The notes under the pieces: model-generated | Told to the model about the DNA's origin: nothing | Databases searched by the model: none | The model's input: only the letters and a program-made list of their open reading frames with translations | NCBI GenBank assembly: GCA_964035575.1 | Contig: OZ037875.1 | Coordinates: 1,240,001-1,304,000 of the forward strand | Reading direction: 5' to 3' | Length of the DNA: 64,000 nucleotides | Source of the DNA: Rhynchopus sp. YZ270_cl-10 | Taxonomy: Eukaryota > Euglenozoa > Diplonemea > Diplonemida > Diplonemidae | Position numbers and translations under genes: made by a program | In this document: in pieces, positions 1-10,571 of the stretch | Numbering within the stretch: the first letter of the stretch is position 1 | Layout of the letters: every line of letters starts with the position of its first letter

Positions 1-830
1 GAGCTTTCGGTACCGCACGTTGGCGGGGCATCTCGGCTTATATGTGGGCCCGGTAGACCCATTCCGAGCTTTCTCCCCACACAAGCGGTCGTCAAAATTC
101 TGGACAAGTACAAAAAAACCCCACACATGTGTCGGACCAGAAAAATAGGTCCATAAAAAAAAAAAATCCCAAAAGGTCCATAATTGTTCTGGTCCATCAT
201 TATTCTGGTCCATGTTATTTCTGGTCCATATTTTTTCAAAAGACGGTAGTTCACACAATACATTATTTCTCTCAACCTCAGTGACACAACAAAAAAACAC
301 GGGTCGGGAAAGATCTTTTTTTTTTTTTTTTTTTTTCGAGAAAAAAAATCCTCTTCTCCCGAAAAAAAAAAAAAAAAAAAAGATTTTTGGGAGAAAAAAA
401 AAAAGAGAAAAGATTTGAAAATCCTGAAAAAATCCTGAAAAATCCTGGAAAAATCCATGAAATTTCATGAAAAATCTCGAGATCTTGAGAAATCTTTGAA
501 AAAAAAAAAAAAAAGATTTTCAAAATCTTTTTTTTTTTTTTCCCCCAAAAAGATTTTTCAAAATCCCAAAAATCTTTTTTATCTTTTTTTTGAGAAAAAA
601 AAGATTTTCAAGATCTTTTTCATCTTTTTTTCTCTTTTTTTCCTTTTTTTTCCTTTTTTTTTCAGGATTTTTCAAAGATCTCAAAGATCTCGAGAGATCC
701 TGAAAAAAAAAGACAAAAATCCTGAAAATCTTGATTTTTTTTTTTTTCTCCCGAGATTCTCGAAAAAAGACAAAAAAAGACAAAAGATCTTTCCTGACCC
801 GTGAAAAAAATCAAAAAAAAAAAAAAACCT
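1..830. repeat. AT-rich low-complexity block
   Basis: There is no gene here. Positions 110-235 repeat the word CTGGTCCAT several times. From about 320 the sequence is alternating poly-T and poly-A mixed with CCTGAAAAAT and GATCTTT words, whose complementarity makes many small hairpins. Open frames in this block are runs of Phe and Lys from homopolymers and are not credible proteins. Confidence 0.85.
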
Positions 831-1064
831 AAAAATATTTGGTTCTAAATATTATCTTGTGATAACGAAAGGGTACGCAACAAAGCAAATGGTGCGAAAA
901 GGGGGAAAAATGCGCTAACCATTGTGGTCATTACCCGGAACCCTCTCACTCCGCTTGTCAAAGGGGTGAGGGTCTGGTTTCAACTGAAACCTGCCTCCCC
1001 CCTCCCCCAAGCTCTTTTTTGCTCTTCTTCCAATCCTATCCTACCTGAGAAGACACTTCTTTTC

Positions 1065-1106
1065 AAGGTGACTAAGCACAGAGAGGCTTAGGATCATCTT
1101 ATAAAC
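1065..1106 (+). repeat. Stem-loop repeat, copy 1
   Basis: Core GGTGACTAAGC, loop ACAGAGAG, then GCTTAG and ATCATC, followed by TTATAAAC and a T-run. CTAAGC pairs perfectly with GCTTAG, and GGTGA pairs with TCATC through one G-T wobble. Confidence 0.8.
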
Positions 1107-1119
1107 CTTTTTTTTTTTA

Positions 1120-1200
1120 CGTTTTGCAAAACATACCACAAAGAAAAAATGGGAACATTTTTGTCCCTCCTATGCTATCAATTTATATTATGTTGCAATA
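1120..1200 (+). repeat. C repeat, copy 1
   Basis: Shares with 22070-22175 and 52715-52790 the order: GGGAACATTTTTG or close variant, a TCCCTCC word, then CTATCAATTTAT. All three copies are in the + orientation. The function is unknown. Confidence 0.6.
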
Positions 1201-1930
1201 CCTTTTTTTTTTGCACAATAAGACTCTGTTAGATTAATGATGAAACCTCTCTAATGTAAATCTCAATTCCCCCCGAAAAGAAGGGAGGCAAAACTGTATC
1301 GCACCATGCAAAAAAAAACGCGGAACAGAACAAAATCTGGTTTTCAATAAAAATCTGTGTTTATTAGACACAAAAAACTCCCACAAAACACAATCATTTT
1401 CCCTTTTTTTTATCACCTATTTTCCCTTGGCTTGATGTCTACTAGAAAAATAATACCCACCCCCACAAAACAAAATAAGCAAAAAGAGATCATCATTCAA
1501 AACTCTCGCCAAAAAAAACCCCCCTCAACACGTCTGTTGGTACGTCTTAAAAATAAATTAGGGTGTGTGTGTCCTTCCCTGCACCCTTCTTCTTTCTCAT
1601 TGAGTATGAACCGAAGAAACCCCTCAACAAAGTTTGAAACAACAGCATTGTGTTTTCACAATGTATCCTAAATAGGCAGCTGTTCTGTGGTCAACCTTTT
1701 CTTTGTTAATAAAAGGTGTCTGAACAGTGAACCAGAGAGGCTCGAAAAGCTAGCTTACACCTCTCTTACAGAAACGTCATTATACGGCTTCCCTTACCCG
1801 TATTAGTGTCGTTGCATTCATCTTTGTTTTTTTTTTTTTTTGTAAATTTTCGTCTTTGTTTTTTTTTTTACAGTGAACATAACTCTCTTGTCTCCTTTAT
1901 TTTTGTGATTATTGCGCTTTCTTGAATTAG

Positions 1931-1980
1931 GAATTGGCTGGCATTGTACGGATGTCAGTCGGAGGTGCCTGCAATAATTA
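1931..1980 (+). repeat. B repeat, copy 1 (3' part)
   Basis: Member of a dispersed ~90-bp family. Full copies run from a TTCTGTTGTAGGCCGCAGGG block, through ATCCGGATGGCTGGCATCG, to GTCGGAGGTGCCTGCATCA and AATAACTA. This copy has the GGCTGGCAT and GGAGGTGCCTGCA parts. Confidence 0.65.
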
Positions 1981-2704
1981 TTTCATTTTTTTTTAATTCC
2001 CCTATTTATGGAAAGATCTGCACCAAGTCTTCCTGAATGCAGGGCTTTTTTTGACCTTTTTTGGCCGACAATTTTCTTAGAAACATAATTAGAGATTAAT
2101 GTGTTTTTTTCTTTTGTCGATTAGTGCCTAACAGATTAAATTTTTGAAAAAAACTAGTGTTGCGCTCATTGAAAGCCTCTCTTTTCCAGTTCTTCCCCCT
2201 TTCTCCCGCATATATTTATCGCCGAAAGGCCAGTAATTTATCCGGGAGAAGCAAGTAAAGTAGAAAAACGAGGACATTCCTTGGCAACATAAAATAGAAA
2301 AAAAAAAGTGGATCTTGCACTTTGCACTTTTTTTCCATCAATGTATCTTATATTTTCTTTTGTGGGAAATCCCCACCACTCATCTCCTAAGTTGTGCTGC
2401 CTTTTCAGTAAACCCGATCGAAATGAGGGGGTGAGGGGAGGCTCGCATTTCGAAGAAGAAAAAAAAAATGTTTACTTTTCTTTTGTTCTTCTTTATCATT
2501 CCATGTTTGTTTTTATATTGTCAGTGCCCTACGTCCCAGCGTTTTGCACTAGGAACTTCACTTTTTATTGATTTTTTCTCTTTCCTTTTCTTTTTGTTTT
2601 GGTTACATCTTCGCACCGCGCATATTACGATAGTAAATATGTGTTTTCACTGTAGAGGCGCCTTCAGCTTAACAAGGTTTCTGTGCGCGATAACGAATGT
2701 GATC

Positions 2705-2748
2705 AAGGTGACTAAGCATGAGAGGCTTAGGGTCATCTTATATAAAAC
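2705..2748 (+). repeat. Stem-loop repeat, copy 2
   Basis: GGTGACTAAGC, loop ATGAGAG, GCTTAGGGTCATC, then TTATATAAAAC and a CTTTT tract. The left flank GATAACGAATGTGATCA resembles the left flanks of copies at 25728 and 52906, so the homology reaches upstream of the hairpin. Confidence 0.8.
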
Positions 2749-3024
2749 TTTTCTTTTCTTTTCTTTTTTTCGGTATCTTTCTGCATTCTACCTTCAAGAT
2801 ACCCATCTCCTTCGAATATCCCCCACTGTCTTATTGCTCCTTCTGGCTGAGTTACACTCATTAAACGAAAGGTGTGTTTTATGTTTATGTCCACCCGGTA
2901 CACGAGAGGGCTTCGTAGTTCAATGTCTAGAATAGTCTTTTAATTCTAATTTTTTTTTTCCAGAAGTTTTCTGTTCAGTACCTTCCCGGTGTTTGTACTA
3001 TCAAAACTTCACTTTATTTAGAGA

Positions 3025-3060
3025 GGTGGCTAAGTGTACTATGCTTAGAACCATCTCACC
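3025..3060 (+). repeat. Stem-loop repeat, copy 3 (diverged, compensated)
   Basis: GGTGGCTAAG pairs with CTTAG and CCATC. Relative to the consensus GGTGA/TCATC, both sides of a pair changed (A to G, T to C), which keeps the stem. The loop is diverged. Confidence 0.6.
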
Positions 3061-3497
3061 AAAAAATTTTTTCTCCAGTGCCCCCCTGCGTCCGCCGCTG
3101 AACGGTGAGGCGTTTGCACTATCAACTTCTCTTTTTTTTTTTTTTTTTCCTTTTTTTTCTCTCTCTTTGCCTGCATCATTCCTCGAATAGGGCCTATTTT
3201 GCACCAAAAAAGAGAAGGAAAAAAAGGAGGTCTTTTTAGTTCATTTTGTCTTTGTGGAGAAAAGCCTAACCCTCTCCCTCCTTTGATTTAATAATGTTGT
3301 TCATCTGTAATTTCTTTCTGAGGGGATAAATTTGGAAAAATTCAGGGAACTATATGGGTCTTCGTTTTCAACACTGCATGCAGAAACACTTTTTCAACAT
3401 CCCCTCAGAAAGGGGGGGGTGTGTGCAGGGTTGAGCGTTTTCCCAATTGTCTCACTCCCTGTTTAACCAATACCATTTTGTTTTCAAGATTTTTTTC

Positions 3498-3543
3498 AAG
3501 GTGACTAAGCACAGAGAGAGAGGCTTAGGTTCATCTTATAAAC
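3498..3543 (+). repeat. Stem-loop repeat, copy 4
   Basis: Canonical stem, loop extended by a GAGA duplication. It is followed by a pure pyrimidine tract ending in TTTTCAG at 3571, so positions 3501-3571 look like a complete 71-nt intron (GTGACT donor, TTATAAAC branch-like word, CAG end). No exons are recognisable on either side. Confidence 0.8.
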
Positions 3544-3654
3544 TTTTCTTTTTTTTTCTCTTTTTTTTTCAGAATAGGAGAGCATGTCAGCCTGCAGGCG
3601 TCATCATCCTTTCAAGAGCCCCCCTCTTATTTACCCCATTTTTTCCCCCCCCAA

Positions 3655-3695
3655 GATGAAATCTAAGCATTGTGATAGCTAGGTTCATCTCATAA
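3655..3695 (+). repeat. Stem-loop repeat, copy 5 (diverged, compensated)
   Basis: The inner stem CTAAGC/GCTAGG is weakened, but the outer stem is a perfect GATGA/TCATC pair in place of the usual wobble-containing pair. It is followed by CTCATAAA and an A/T tract. Confidence 0.5.
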
Positions 3696-4488
3696 AAAAA
3701 ATATTTTTTGAAAAAGCTGAATTTTAAGTAAAATAACAAAAAAAAATGCATCAATTTTTGTATTGTCCACGGCCTGCTTGAGAAGAAGGTTTGCTCAGGG
3801 CAATTTCCCTCCTTTTCACCCCACCCCCATCTGTTTTTTCTTTCTTCTCTGTAAGGTTAAAGTAAAGCCATGTAGGGATCTTTTCTTCATGACCCACCTT
3901 TCCCCCCATTATTTTATGCCCATTTCCCCCCCAGAAATATTACTTTAGTGGTTTGACAGTCAATGGAAGCCGTTGTACATAAATACCATCTGAACAATTT
4001 TTCTACTTAAAAAACCCCCCAAAAAACTCTGTGGAAGATCACACGAGGAAACCACGAGGGAACTGCACATCAAATCTTTTTCAAAAAGAAGAAACTAAAA
4101 AACAAATGTCAAAAAAGGGGTCTACATACTCATACTAATACCCCAGGATTCATTAGCACATTTTCAATGTTCCCCTCCCCCCTCCCCCCCTTTTTTTGCG
4201 CGACCATGTCCCTCCCTCCCACTTTCATTTGGTTTTTGCCTTCCATTTTTGGATACCCAATTGTGTTTTCTCCAAGACGGTTGAAAGTCATACAAAAAAA
4301 TAAAAGTTTTCCAGATTTTCAGACAGCGTTTCACAGTGTTCTGTCTTTTTTAATCAGATACCCCCGATGTGATCATCCAGACTTTCCGCTCAGGAAGACA
4401 AGGCGGAAACGTGGTTGGAGCAGAGGGAAAGGGAACAATGACACAAAAAACCCGCTTTTTTTTTTTTTTTTTGATTTTTTTTTTTTGC

Positions 4489-4526
4489 GGTGACAAAGCA
4501 CGAAAGGCTTAGATTCATCTTACAAC
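4489..4526 (+). repeat. Stem-loop repeat, copy 6
   Basis: GGTGACAAAGC, loop ACGAAAG, GCTTAGATTCATC, then TTACAAC. One stem position is changed on the left arm. A long T-run precedes rather than follows it. Confidence 0.65.
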
Positions 4527-4867
4527 GGAATACGAACAAAGTGTACCGTTTCCGCTTTGCTGTAAAGCATGCCAGCCATTTCAAAAACGGGATCAATCAA
4601 ATTGGCAGTAACCTACGTCTCCAAAGGTGTTTGAAGCTGCCAACGATTTCATCTTTGTGTTTGTTTACTTCTTTCTTTTTCTTTGACAGTTTTACACACC
4701 CCTCTCCTACCATTTCTTTTGTTCGACAGCGCAAAAAGAGGAAATTTCAAGTTTCTTATTGTGCGCATTTGTCACACTCAAAAAGGAACGCAACCTTTTT
4801 TAGACCCCCCCACCCACCCACCACCCCCTCAGGGAGAGGGAGGAGGGGAGGGGGAGGGGGGGTATTA

Positions 4868-5063
4868 CACAACGTGGTCCAGGGCTAATTTCACTTGTCA
4901 TGGGTGCCAAGTGAAACGACAAATGAAATTGATAACAAGTGGTCACTTGTCATGCCAAGTGATTTACTTAAGGAATGCCTGATTTCCCTCACCTGCCCCT
5001 CTAAGGAATCACTTGTCATGGCAAAGTGATTTCACTTGTCAAATGCCTCTCGACCACGTCGTG
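4868..5063. mobile_element. Miniature inverted-repeat element, TA-flanked (CACTTGTCA family)
   Basis: Terminal inverted repeats CACAACGTGGTC and GACCACGTCGTG, flanked by TA on both sides as expected for Tc1/mariner-type target duplication. The interior repeats CACTTGTCATG and its complement. The ends and interior match the element at 53171-53321. No coding capacity. Confidence 0.65.
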
Positions 5064-5156
5064 TATAAGCCCTTACGGCGGATCAGTCAGGGGGGAAGAG
5101 AGCACGTCAGGGGGGAGGGGCACTCTTTGTGCTACCGGTCCACATTACATAGTGTT

Positions 5157-5191
5157 TTTGAGGACGACTAGTGTTCCACTAGTCGTCCTCC
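5157..5191. repeat. Perfect hairpin
   Basis: GAGGACGACTAGTG, spacer TTC, CACTAGTCGTCCTC: a 14-bp perfect stem with a 3-base loop. No adjacent gene; role unknown. Confidence 0.7.
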
Positions 5192-5929
5192 AGTATCACT
5201 ACCGTCGTTACGACTGGTAGTTTCCTTAGAATCGTCCCCTGACTAGTCCGCTGTGCTTCCATTTTACTCCTTTCCCCCCCGATGACCTACTCAATGCTTT
5301 GCTGTGAGGGGTATTGTTTAAATTTTCTGAAGTCGCTGTCACGATTGGGGCTTTGTGTTTCAAAGTATTTTTGTTTTTCCCTTTCGTGTTTGCACTTTCA
5401 ACTTCTCTTTTTTCAAATATAAATGATGAACGAGGGACGGTAGACACAAAACCCCCTCTCCATTTTCTTAAATTGAATCAACAAAATAATAATAAAAATG
5501 TTGGATGTATCTCTTGATTTGAGAGTATACGAAAAACTAATATTTTTTTAAATATGAATAGAACGCACAATACAATGAGGCTAATTTCCTTTCAACACAA
5601 CCGGCCGCTGAAGGTATTAGCTCTCCTGCAAGAAAGCAGCAAGAGGCCACCTCACCAATTCTGATTTTTTTTTTTGTCCTTTTTTTTGTGCCTGCGTTCG
5701 CCGATGCACAGGTGAGGCGTTTGCACTTTCGACTTCTCTTTTTTTTCTCTCTCTTTCCCCCAACTTATTTCCTTGACGTAATACACTACGTATTTTTGTT
5801 TTCCCTTTTTTCTGGTAACATTGTACTCTGCATTCCGTACAAAGCCTTAGGTTACCCTGATTTTCTCTCCCCCACGTGCCTGCATCCAAGTGTCCGCACG
5901 TTACCAACTTCACCTTTTCAAGGTTACTA

Positions 5930-6008
5930 AGCACTAGAGCACTGATGAATAAACCAAAGAATAATCTAATCAGACTAAGCACATAGAGCCTTAGGTTCAC
6001 CTTAAAAC
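5930..6008 (+). repeat. Stem-loop repeat, copy 7 (long variant)
   Basis: Has two ACTAAGCAC words (5936 and 5983) separated by extra DNA, then CTTAGGTTCACC and TTAAAAC. The copy at 25728 has the same internal duplication in shorter form, so this is a subfamily. TCACC restores full pairing with GGTGA-type left arms. Confidence 0.65.
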
Positions 6009-6132
6009 ATACCCCCCCCTTTTTTTGTTTTGTAGCGCTGAACACAAAAACTTCTTCTTGTGGGGGAAGGTGCCCTATTCAGACTCTGTTCGCCTCCCTT
6101 TCTGTTGCGCGTCACTCTTTTTGTAGACACAC

Positions 6133-6160
6133 AAGGTGACTAAGTATGAGAGGCTTGGTC
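6133..6160 (+). repeat. Stem-loop repeat, copy 8 (3' truncated)
   Basis: AAGGTGACTAAG, loop TATGAGAGG, CTTGG, then diverges. The downstream TTATAAAC word is missing. Confidence 0.5.
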
Positions 6161-6213
6161 CCCTTTTGTCAAAATAAAACCATTGTATCAGGACTCCTGT
6201 TTATTACTATTTA

Positions 6214-6294
6214 CAGTGGTTAAAGAAAGTTTACGCCTAAACTAATGGCGGAATTGACGGAAATTACTTTAGGCGGAACTTTCTTTAACCACTG
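6214..6294. mobile_element. 81-bp Tc1/mariner-type MITE
   Basis: Terminal inverted repeats CAGTGGTTAAAGAAAGTT and its complement, flanked by TA on both sides (6212-6213 and 6295-6296). The CAGT ends plus TA duplication are standard for Tc1/mariner-derived MITEs. It is noncoding and folds on itself almost end to end. Confidence 0.85.
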
Positions 6295-6316
6295 TACTCA
6301 ACACAAAAAAAGTGGA

Positions 6317-6380
6317 GATTTTGCACAACCTGTGGCAACACAACCCGAGGCAACTACACTACTCCAACAATTTATCAAAA
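6317..6380 (+). repeat. D repeat, copy 1
   Basis: GTGGCAACACAA, CCGAGGCAACTACACTAC and TCCAACAATTTATC in this order; also found at 11608-11642 and 11994-12065, all + strand. Followed by an A-run. Confidence 0.6.
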
Positions 6381-6889
6381 AAAAAAAAAGTTTTTTTTTT
6401 TGCGCGAGGGTTTGCTCCCTTGCGCTTTTTTATTTCTTTCTTCCTCACAGTCTTTAGAGGTCTCCACTGGTGTGGGAACAAACTTAGAGGGGTCACAATT
6501 CTTTGTGAGGCTTTCTTTGTTGTGTCTTCGGCAGCGTCTGATGCCGAAAAGAGTCTTTTGATGTGGTACTTAACTCTTTTTTTTTCTCCACTCTGACCAG
6601 TACAGGGGGGGTTCGATGGCCCACCGGAGAGTGTCAATGCCTGCGTCCAAGAGGTGTTTTGCATTGTTCACTTTTTTTTTGCTTTTCGATCGTCACAGAG
6701 AGAGCATCTCGGATAGTGTTTTGTTTTCAGTTACCCCCCTTCTTCATCACATCGGATGTACCTTGTTATAACGTCCTTGAGCTTTCTTCTTCACAAAAAA
6801 GGCGAGGACATATTCCTGTCTCTGTCATAGTTCCCACCCCCTCCCCCTTCGTTCTTTTTTTGAAATTAAAGTACATTTTTTTTCATGTA

Positions 6890-7242
6890 AAGGGGCCCCC
6901 CGAATAAGTTCTTTATTTGGGGGGTGGTTGCTCGAAGAATAAAAGAAGTTATTTGGAATCGAAGTTATTTGGGGGGGAAGTTATTTGGGCAAAAAACACC
7001 GTACCATAATTTTTTTTCGCCTGCGGCGCCATTTTTTTCTGCTTTTTTTTTGCTCCGCAAAAAAAATATACAGTAGTACTGAGTACACTATCAGTTTGGA
7101 GGAAATTTTTGAAAAATAAACAAGGAAGTGGAAGGGGGCGAAGTTATTCGGTAACTTTTTCGGCACCTAAAATCTGGAAAAAAAAGAAGTTATTTGGGAA
7201 AATGCCTATTATTTGGGGGGGAACTTATTCGGGGGGCCCCTT
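6890..7242. mobile_element. 353-bp inverted-repeat element, TA-flanked
   Basis: The ends contain a perfect 20-bp inverted repeat, GGGGCCCCCCGAATAAGTTC (6892-6911) and its complement (7221-7240). It is flanked by TA (6888-6889 and 7243-7244). The interior repeats GAAGTTATTTGGG. It encloses a ~70-bp sequence (7000-7072) that recurs inverted at 42927-42990. Confidence 0.75.
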
Positions 7243-7640
7243 TATCTTGCCTTTTTTTTTAACAGAAAGCCCCTTAAAATTAAGTTTCTTCCGTGCCAAA
7301 TGTGTTCATGTGAATGAACGAAGAAATCACGAATGAATGAAATGAAAAACCGTTACAAATCCTTTTTTTGGGGTGATCTGGGGACTTTTTTTTCAAGATT
7401 ATTCACCAGCCATTCACAAAAATTCACAACGAGGCGAAAACACACGTGATACACCATGTGTGGGATCTTTTGTGAATGAATGTGAATTTTTGTGAATTTT
7501 TGTGAATTTTTGTGAATCGCTAGTGCAGGTTTTGTGAATTTTTGTGAATTTATGTGAAGGTTTTGTGCAGGTGTTGTGAATTTATGTGAATTTATGTGAA
7601 TCGCTAGTGCAGGTTTTGTGATTTTTTTTGGGTTTGCAGT

Positions 7641-8038
7641 ACTGTACTGTACTGTACTGTACTGTACTGTACTGTACTGTACTGTACTGTACTGTACTGT
7701 ACTGTACTGTACTGTACTGTACTGTACTGTACTGTACTGTACTGTACTGTACTGTACTGTACTGTACTGTACTGTACTGTACTGTACTGTACTGTACTGT
7801 ACTGTACTGTACTGTACTGTACTGTACTGTACTGTACTGTACTGTACTGTACTGTACTGTACTGTACTGTACTGTACTGTACTGTACTGTACTGTACTGT
7901 ACTGTACTGTACTGTACTGTACTGTACTGTACTGTACTGTACTGTACTGTACTGTACTGTACTGTACTGTACTGTACTGTACTGTACTGTACTGTACTGT
8001 ACTGTACTGTACTGTACTGTACTGTACTGTACTGTACT
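7641..8038. repeat. (ACTGT)n array, about 80 units
   Basis: A 398-bp run of the pentamer ACTGT with no interruption visible. All six frames are open because the unit contains no stop, giving spurious ORFs. Confidence 0.97.
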
Positions 8039-8055
8039 CCCAATCCCCTGTGCAA

Positions 8056-8745
8056 ACTGTGTATACTGTGTATACTGTGTATACTGTGTATACTGTGTAT
8101 ACTGTGTATACTGTGTATACTGTGTATACTGTGTATACTGTGTATACTGTGTATACTGTGTATACTGTGTATACTGTGTATACTGTGTATACTGTGTATA
8201 CTGTGTATACTGTGTATACTGTGTATACTGTGTATACTGTGTATACTGTGTATACTGTGTATACTGTGTATACTGTGTATACTGTGTATACTGTGTATAC
8301 TGTGTATACTGTGTATACTGTGTATACTGTGTATACTGTGTATACTGTGTATACTGTGTATACTGTGTATACTGTGTATACTGTGTATACTGTGTATACT
8401 GTGTATACTGTGTATACTGTGTATACTGTGTATACTGTGTATACTGTGTATACTGTGTATACTGTGTATACTGTGTATACTGTGTATACTGTGTATACTG
8501 TGTATACTGTGTATACTGTGTATACTGTGTATACTGTGTATACTGTGTATACTGTGTATACTGTGTATACTGTGTATACTGTGTATACTGTGTATACTGT
8601 GTATACTGTGTATACTGTGTATACTGTGTATACTGTGTATACTGTGTATACTGTGTATACTGTGTATACTGTGTATACTGTGTATACTGTGTATACTGTG
8701 TATACTGTGTATACTGTGTATACTGTGTATACTGTGTATACTGTG
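8056..8745. repeat. (ACTGTGTAT)n array, about 77 units
   Basis: A 690-bp run of a 9-mer, ACTGT plus GTAT, separated from the pentamer array by 17 bp. The shared ACTGT word suggests one array arose from the other. No internal variant unit is visible. Confidence 0.97.
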
Positions 8746-9156
8746 AAATTGACCAAAAACGAGAACTTGTCCATTTCGGCAAATTGACCCCACCACTGGC
8801 CGGGCGGATTTCGGAAATGCAAATGCCGTCGTTTAAACTGGTAGGAACACGGGTAATCGGTTATGCACCACACCAAAAACCAAAAAAAAAACACAAAAAT
8901 TCACGAAAATTCACAACGAGGCGGAAAAACACGTGATACGCGGGTGTGTAGGTTTTTGTGAATATTTGTGAATTTTTGTGAATTTTTGTGAATGGCTAGT
9001 GAATAATCTTGAAAAAAAAGACCCCAGATCACCCCATTTTTCCTCCCTGGAAAAACGCCGTGAATTAAGTCACGCCCTGTGTGGATGAGTTGTTCTCCCT
9101 TCCCTCTCTTCTCCGACAATTTGTCTTTTTACCCTTTTTTCCTTTTGTTTTTTATG

Positions 9157-9212
9157 CTTTCATCCATGACTGGCATCATACGTGGGTCAGTTGATGCCTG
9201 CATCAATAACTA
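9157..9212 (+). repeat. B repeat, copy 2
   Basis: TTTCATCCATGACTGGCATC, ACGTGGGTCAG, then GATGCCTGCATCAATAACTA. Lacks the upstream GTAGGCCGCAGGG block of full copies. Confidence 0.65.
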
Positions 9213-10081
9213 AATTCTTTATTTTTTTTGGCTCCTCATCAACGAGGGACAATATTTTTTTTTCTCTTTTTCCATTTTTTTCCTCCTTTTATTTTCCCAA
9301 CCCCTTTTCCCCTCTTAAATGATTCTACACTGTAGGTAATCGTAACTCATACAATACGCTGTGTCAAAAGCAGCACCGTACGTTTTCCCTCCTTTACTAA
9401 AAAGAGATTTGCATGAATGATGACGTGCCTTATGGCGCTCTTCGCCCTTCCAAATCTCCTTTTTTCCCCTTTTTGCAGTGCGATCGTTTTTAACAAGGAA
9501 TGAAAATGCGTTTGCACAGTGAAGCACACCTGAACTGGAACAACTACCTGTCCTGCTATAATTGGGCTGTAAGATCTATGTTTGCAATGCCAAACATTAA
9601 TTCACCTTCCACCTTTTTTCTTTTTAAGATGTACGCTAGAGGGGTTCATTTTTTTTTTTTTTTTGTGGAAGGGAGGTCCCCAGGAAGGCAGGGAAGTGCT
9701 TACCACGCCGCATTTCTTATTTCTTATTTCTTTAATTTCTTCTTCTTTTTTCACATTTTAGATAATTAATGTTTCTTAAATGTTTCTTTCCCTGTTTTCT
9801 TTTGCTCTTTTGAATCTTTCTTCCTTATACCCATTTTTCTTTTTCTGGAGGCTCTTCTCCCCAGAAGAGAAAAAAAGGTACACACCGTTCTCAAGCAGAA
9901 GTGATAAATGAGAAAAGGTGGGGGGGGAAAGTACTCAGAGATATCCTCATTTTATTTTTGGCTGCAGTGATACTTTTTTTTTTTTGTGCTTTTTTGCAGC
10001 TGGGGTTGTTCGCTCATTTGGGGTGTCTAGATTAAACAACTGACCATTTTCAGATTATTCTAACGAACCTAATCGTAATTT

Positions 10082-10453
10082 TTAACATTTAACCCTAACC
10101 CTCCCTTCCCCTTTACATGAAGTCACTTGAATTTGATGTGTTTTTATCAGGTGAGCACACACGACGGCATTTGTATAACATGATACTACACATTTTGCAA
10201 GCATAATGGCAAATGAAGTACAATGCAACGAGGCCGAATCGGCCTCGCTAAGGCCAGCTCGCGTGGCTGAGGCGTGATTGTCTGTATAAGTACGTCTCAG
10301 CCGCTCCTCAGATAGATTTTCTGGATATTGTCTATTTTTCAGGTGTAGTCGGCCTCGTTCCGTATGAATACCAAAGCGTTCATGATAACTGCTTGTCAAG
10401 TGTGCAATAATTCTTGTCATGACAAAAGCGTCAGCAAAGGGCTTATGACTCAT
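10082..10453 (-). CDS. Doubtful minus-strand ORF, 123 residues
   Basis: An ATG-initiated frame of 123 residues with mixed, protein-like composition, begins MSHKPFADAF. It lies between repeats, no family is recognised, and no other gene in the window is on this strand. It overlaps a GGCCGAATCGGCC palindrome. The C-terminal residues read through the CCCTAACCCT word. It may be a remnant of a mobile element protein or chance. No intron or regulatory signal is visible. Confidence 0.15.
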   Translation of the reverse strand: MSHKPFADAFVMTRIIAHLTSSYHERFGIHTERGRLHLKNRQYPENLSEERLRRTYTDNHASATRAGLSEADSASLHCTSFAIMLAKCVVSCYTNAVVCAHLIKTHQIQVTSCKGEGRVRVKC

Positions 10454-10534
10454 CTGTTCACCTTTTCTCTCTTCTTATTTGCCCATGCGATTTTTAACTA
10501 GGGTATAGGTTCTCCCACACCCTCTTTTTGCAAT

Positions 10535-10571
10535 AGCGACTAAGCACAGAGGCTTAGAGCATCTAACAAGC
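10535..10571 (+). repeat. Stem-loop repeat, copy 9
   Basis: GCGACTAAGC, loop ACAGAG, GCTTAGAGCATC, then TAACAAGCTTTTC. The inner stem is intact and the outer stem is shortened. Confidence 0.65.

Larger units (their letters stand above)
831..4867. other. Gene-free T-rich intergenic block with oriented short repeats
   Basis: No coding region is supported. The block holds six copies of the stem-loop repeat described below, one copy each of the B repeat (about 1931-1980) and C repeat (about 1120-1200), and several copies of a short module ending in a TTTGCACTATCAACTTC-like word (near 2540, 2993 and 3113). All read in the + direction. The rest is T-rich sequence with C and G homopolymers. Confidence 0.7.
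5192..6213. other. Gene-free block with stem-loop and TTTGCACT modules
   Basis: Holds two stem-loop repeats (5930 and 6133) and two copies of a module ending in GCGTTTGCACTTTC-like sequence (about 5390 and 5705), the second preceded by CCTGCGTTCGCCGATG. I see no gene on either strand; the longest frames come from T-rich DNA. Confidence 0.6.
7370..9035. mobile_element. 1.67-kb inverted-repeat element carrying two giant arrays
   Basis: The outer ~55 bp are near-perfect inverted repeats: GGGGTGATCTGGGG then TTTCAAGATTATTCAC at the left, and the complement at the right end. Inside each arm are tandem GTGAATTTTT units, then the two simple arrays annotated separately. Between array 2 and the right arm lies an F-type repeat (8745-8835), also seen near 12.7 kb and 58 kb. 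I see no transposase frame; the long open frames are array translations. It resembles a nonautonomous foldback-type element. Confidence 0.75.

Noticed and set aside
278-804. Phe/Lys-rich ORFs in the first kilobase
   Set aside because: Products of poly-T and poly-A tracts with no protein-like composition.
3498-3575. Rho-independent terminator (hairpin plus T-run)
   Set aside because: The shape fits, but the gene structure with spliceosomal introns is eukaryotic, so a bacterial terminator reading is not appropriate.
7353-8894. Very long open frames on both strands of repetitive Tyr-Thr-Val or Ile-His-Ser type
   Set aside because: They are translations of ACTGT and ACTGTGTAT arrays whose units lack stop codons; every frame is open, so openness means nothing here.
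7353-9035. CRISPR array
   Set aside because: Regular repeats here have no spacers and the genome is eukaryotic; they are simple tandem arrays.
10091-10102. Possible telomere repeat (CCCTAACCCT)
   Set aside because: Only about two units, not at the window end and not repeated; chance or a minor relic.
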